Shown piece after piece: positions 6,306 to 7,830 of a stretch of 7,830 bases of DNA. A program made the position numbers and the translations under genes. Source of the DNA: Acidobacteriota bacterium (GTDB lineage Bacteria; Acidobacteriota; UBA6911; RPQK01; JADFOI01). Location of the stretch: positions 1 through 7,830 of the forward strand of contig JAUXKG010000096.1 in assembly GCA_030624355.1 (NCBI GenBank). Direction: 5' to 3'. Numbering within the stretch: position 1 is the first letter of the stretch; each line of letters begins with the position of its first letter. The notes beneath the pieces are model-generated. The model did not search any database and was not told where the DNA came from. It saw only the letters and a program-made list of their open reading frames with translations.

Positions 6306-7780
6306 ACCCGCTTAATCCTTCACTGCGGGACTGGCAGACCATCAAACGGGGCACTCGCACCAATTTCCTGGGAATCACTATACGCACGCTTCGGGCGGCT
6401 TATCTCATTTTCGTCGCACGAATCTTTGGAAGCGAAATACTAGGCTACTTTCTCCTGGCCTGGGGTTTGGTGGAAGTCGCTTCAAAGCTGGGCCTGTTTG
6501 GCATGGACCGGGCAGTCCTGCGATTTGTCCCGCCCCGCGGTTCGCTTCCCGTTGAAGAGCGCCGGGAAATAGTTCTGTCGGCTCTGGGTCTGACTCTTCT
6601 TGCCAGCCTGGTGACCTCTACAGTCCTCTACCTGTTCTCAACAACACTGGCGATCCATGTCCTGGATCAACCGCAGCTTCTCCCTGCCTTTCGAATCATG
6701 AGCTGGGCAATTGTTCCGCTAGCCGTTTCATCCGTTTTGTTAGCTCTGACCCGAATTGAAAAACAGATGCAGTATGAAGTCTGGGTCCGTTCCTTTGTGG
6801 AACCCGCTCTCCTGCTAGGCCTGGCACTGTGGTTTTGGACTCTCCGACAGCAGGCGGTCGGGCTCTATCTGGCCCAATTGCTGTCCCTGATTGGAGGCTT
6901 GTTTCTCTCCATGGTTTTTGTTGGTCGACTCGACCGTGACTTGTGGTGGAATTCGTCAGCAAAGAGCGAACCAGGGCGCCTGCCCAATGTCAGCAAGTTC
7001 GTGTCACAGCTGGCCGTCTTTTCTTTGCCCATCGCCCTGTACGATCTGCTGGCCATGGCTGCAATGCGCCTCGACCTTTTCTTACTGGCTCCTCGTGTAA
7101 CGGCCCAAGAACTTGGGATCTATGGGGCGGCAGCCCAGACAGCCTTTCTAGTCAAGAAGATCCGCCAGTCGTTCGAACCCATCTATGCACCGGTATTGGC
7201 CGATCAACTGCGATCGGAAGACACGCAAACTCTTCGCTACAGTCTGCAAAACATGACCCTCTGGATCACCGCCTTTTCATTTGGTTTCTTGTTGCTGGTC
7301 GCGTTGGTCGGAAAGGAGATATTGCTGATCTTCGGACCCGAATTTGGACGTGGCAGTACTGTCTTGCTGCTCCTCTCCTGGGCCTATGCCATCAACGGAT
7401 TCTGGGGTGTCACGGAAAACGTAGTGCTACTCAAGAAACCCTACTGGAATTTGTGTAATTGGATGGTCAGTATCTGTCTGGGGGCTATGCTGTGCCTTGT
7501 TCTTATTCCCTCCTATCGCCTCACTGGGGCAGCATTGGCTATCGCCACTGCCTTTACCGTTCTCAACCTTCTGCGTCTCTGGCAGACCTATCGTCTTGTC
7601 AAGATCCACCCCTTGAACTCAGACTCCGGCTCGGTTGTGTTTTCAGCTGTCACGTTGGGGATCTGCGCCTCTTTCCTGCTGCAGGCGGGTCCGGAGACGG
7701 TTCTATTTCGACTGACTGTCGCGCTCTTGACGGTTGTGCTTTACGGTGGAGTGGTTTTCGGCATCTTCAAACGCCGATAA
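6302..7780 (+). CDS. Polysaccharide/lipid flippase, Wzx-like MOP superfamily
   Basis: A 492-residue integral membrane protein with about 12-14 hydrophobic segments spread from residue 25 to the end. The opening NFLGITIRTLRAAYLIFVAR followed by FGSEILGYFLLAWGLVEVAS is the typical N-terminus of Polysacc_synt/Wzx-type flippases. RLDLFLLAPRVTAQELGIYG in the middle matches the conserved 'D...lg..l...evG.Y..A' helix that begins the second bundle. These proteins flip lipid-linked glycans or other lipid precursors across the inner membrane. The start is ATG 6302, which shares ATGA with the stop of the upstream phosphatidyltransferase gene, so translation is coupled; no separate Shine-Dalgarno is visible. 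A longer frame back to 6116 exists only as a shadow within the upstream gene. The pairing suggests that it exports the phosphatidyltransferase product or a glycolipid built on it; the substrate is inferred only from this context. Confidence 0.9.
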   Translation: MNPLNPSLRDWQTIKRGTRTNFLGITIRTLRAAYLIFVARIFGSEILGYFLLAWGLVEVASKLGLFGMDRAVLRFVPPRGSLPVEERREIVLSALGLTLLASLVTSTVLYLFSTTLAIHVLDQPQLLPAFRIMSWAIVPLAVSSVLLALTRIEKQMQYEVWVRSFVEPALLLGLALWFWTLRQQAVGLYLAQLLSLIGGLFLSMVFVGRLDRDLWWNSSAKSEPGRLPNVSKFVSQLAVFSLPIALYDLLAMAAMRLDLFLLAPRVTAQELGIYGAAAQTAFLVKKIRQSFEPIYAPVLADQLRSEDTQTLRYSLQNMTLWITAFSFGFLLLVALVGKEILLIFGPEFGRGSTVLLLLSWAYAINGFWGVTENVVLLKKPYWNLCNWMVSICLGAMLCLVLIPSYRLTGAALAIATAFTVLNLLRLWQTYRLVKIHPLNSDSGSVVFSAVTLGICASFLLQAGPETVLFRLTVALLTVVLYGGVVFGIFKRR

Positions 7781-7830
7781 TGGGAAAAAGGGGACAGGCT
7801 CCTAGCCTGGAGTATGCATCATCAGGGCTC
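7781..7830. repeat. REP-like palindrome after the flippase gene
   Basis: Directly after the TAA, the sequence reads gggaaaaaggggacaggct and then forms a perfect 6-bp inverted repeat CAGGCT (7795-7800), loop CCT, AGCCTG (7804-7809). The 'aaaaaggggacaggctcc' motif resembles the dispersed palindromic elements found near REP-associated tyrosine transposases in many bacteria (recalled, not searched). There is no T-run, so it is not a standard terminator. The window ends 21 bases later, so its full extent is unknown. Confidence 0.4.

Noticed and set aside
7795..7809. Rho-independent terminator
   Set aside because: The hairpin has a 6-bp stem but no following T-run on either plausible strand.

Overview
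The window looks like chromosomal DNA from an uncultured Acidobacteriota-type bacterium. This is an inference from a carboxypeptidase-regulatory-domain TonB-dependent receptor, a secreted DUF3179 protein, Shine-Dalgarno-led genes and GTCAG/TCGACA-rich spacers; there is no rRNA or other marker to prove it. TGA is an ordinary stop in at least two intact genes here (ends at 1734 and 6305), so the genome does not reassign TGA globally.

Layout. (1) 1-845, minus strand: a secreted DUF3179 protein that runs off the left edge. It has one in-frame TGA (489-491) exactly where the family carries its conserved Cys (Y-C-P-L). The frame stays open and family-like for all 162 codons beyond it. Just downstream of the TGA the mRNA can fold an 8-bp hairpin with a GGU apical loop, 21 nt from the codon, very much like a bacterial SECIS. 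The best reading is a DUF3179 selenoprotein, and this is the main discovery in the window. (2) 870-1203: a gene-free spacer with a 42-bp-period tandem repeat, a GGTCAG cluster and a TATAAT box. (3) 1204-2348, plus strand: a two-gene unit, a small soluble protein of a family often labelled 'ABC transporter ATPase' (but without ATPase motifs) followed 14 nt later by a compact genuine ABC/AAA-type ATPase; related GTCAG-type repeats lie on both sides in opposite orientation. (4) 2476-4935: a TonB-dependent outer-membrane receptor. (5) 5037-7780: a translationally coupled pair, a fusion of a degenerate nucleotidyltransferase-like domain with a CDP-alcohol phosphatidyltransferase, then a Wzx/MOP-type flippase. 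(6) The last 50 bases hold a REP-like 'ggggacaggctcc' palindrome.

How they may work together. The phosphatidyltransferase and flippase plausibly make and translocate a phospholipid or phosphodiester-linked glycolipid of the envelope. The receptor and the DUF3179 protein are also envelope or secreted proteins. The two-gene ATPase unit is soluble and has no visible link to the others. No selenium genes (selA, selB, selC, selD) are in the window, so the selenoprotein call rests on the in-frame TGA, the family alignment recalled from knowledge, and the hairpin.
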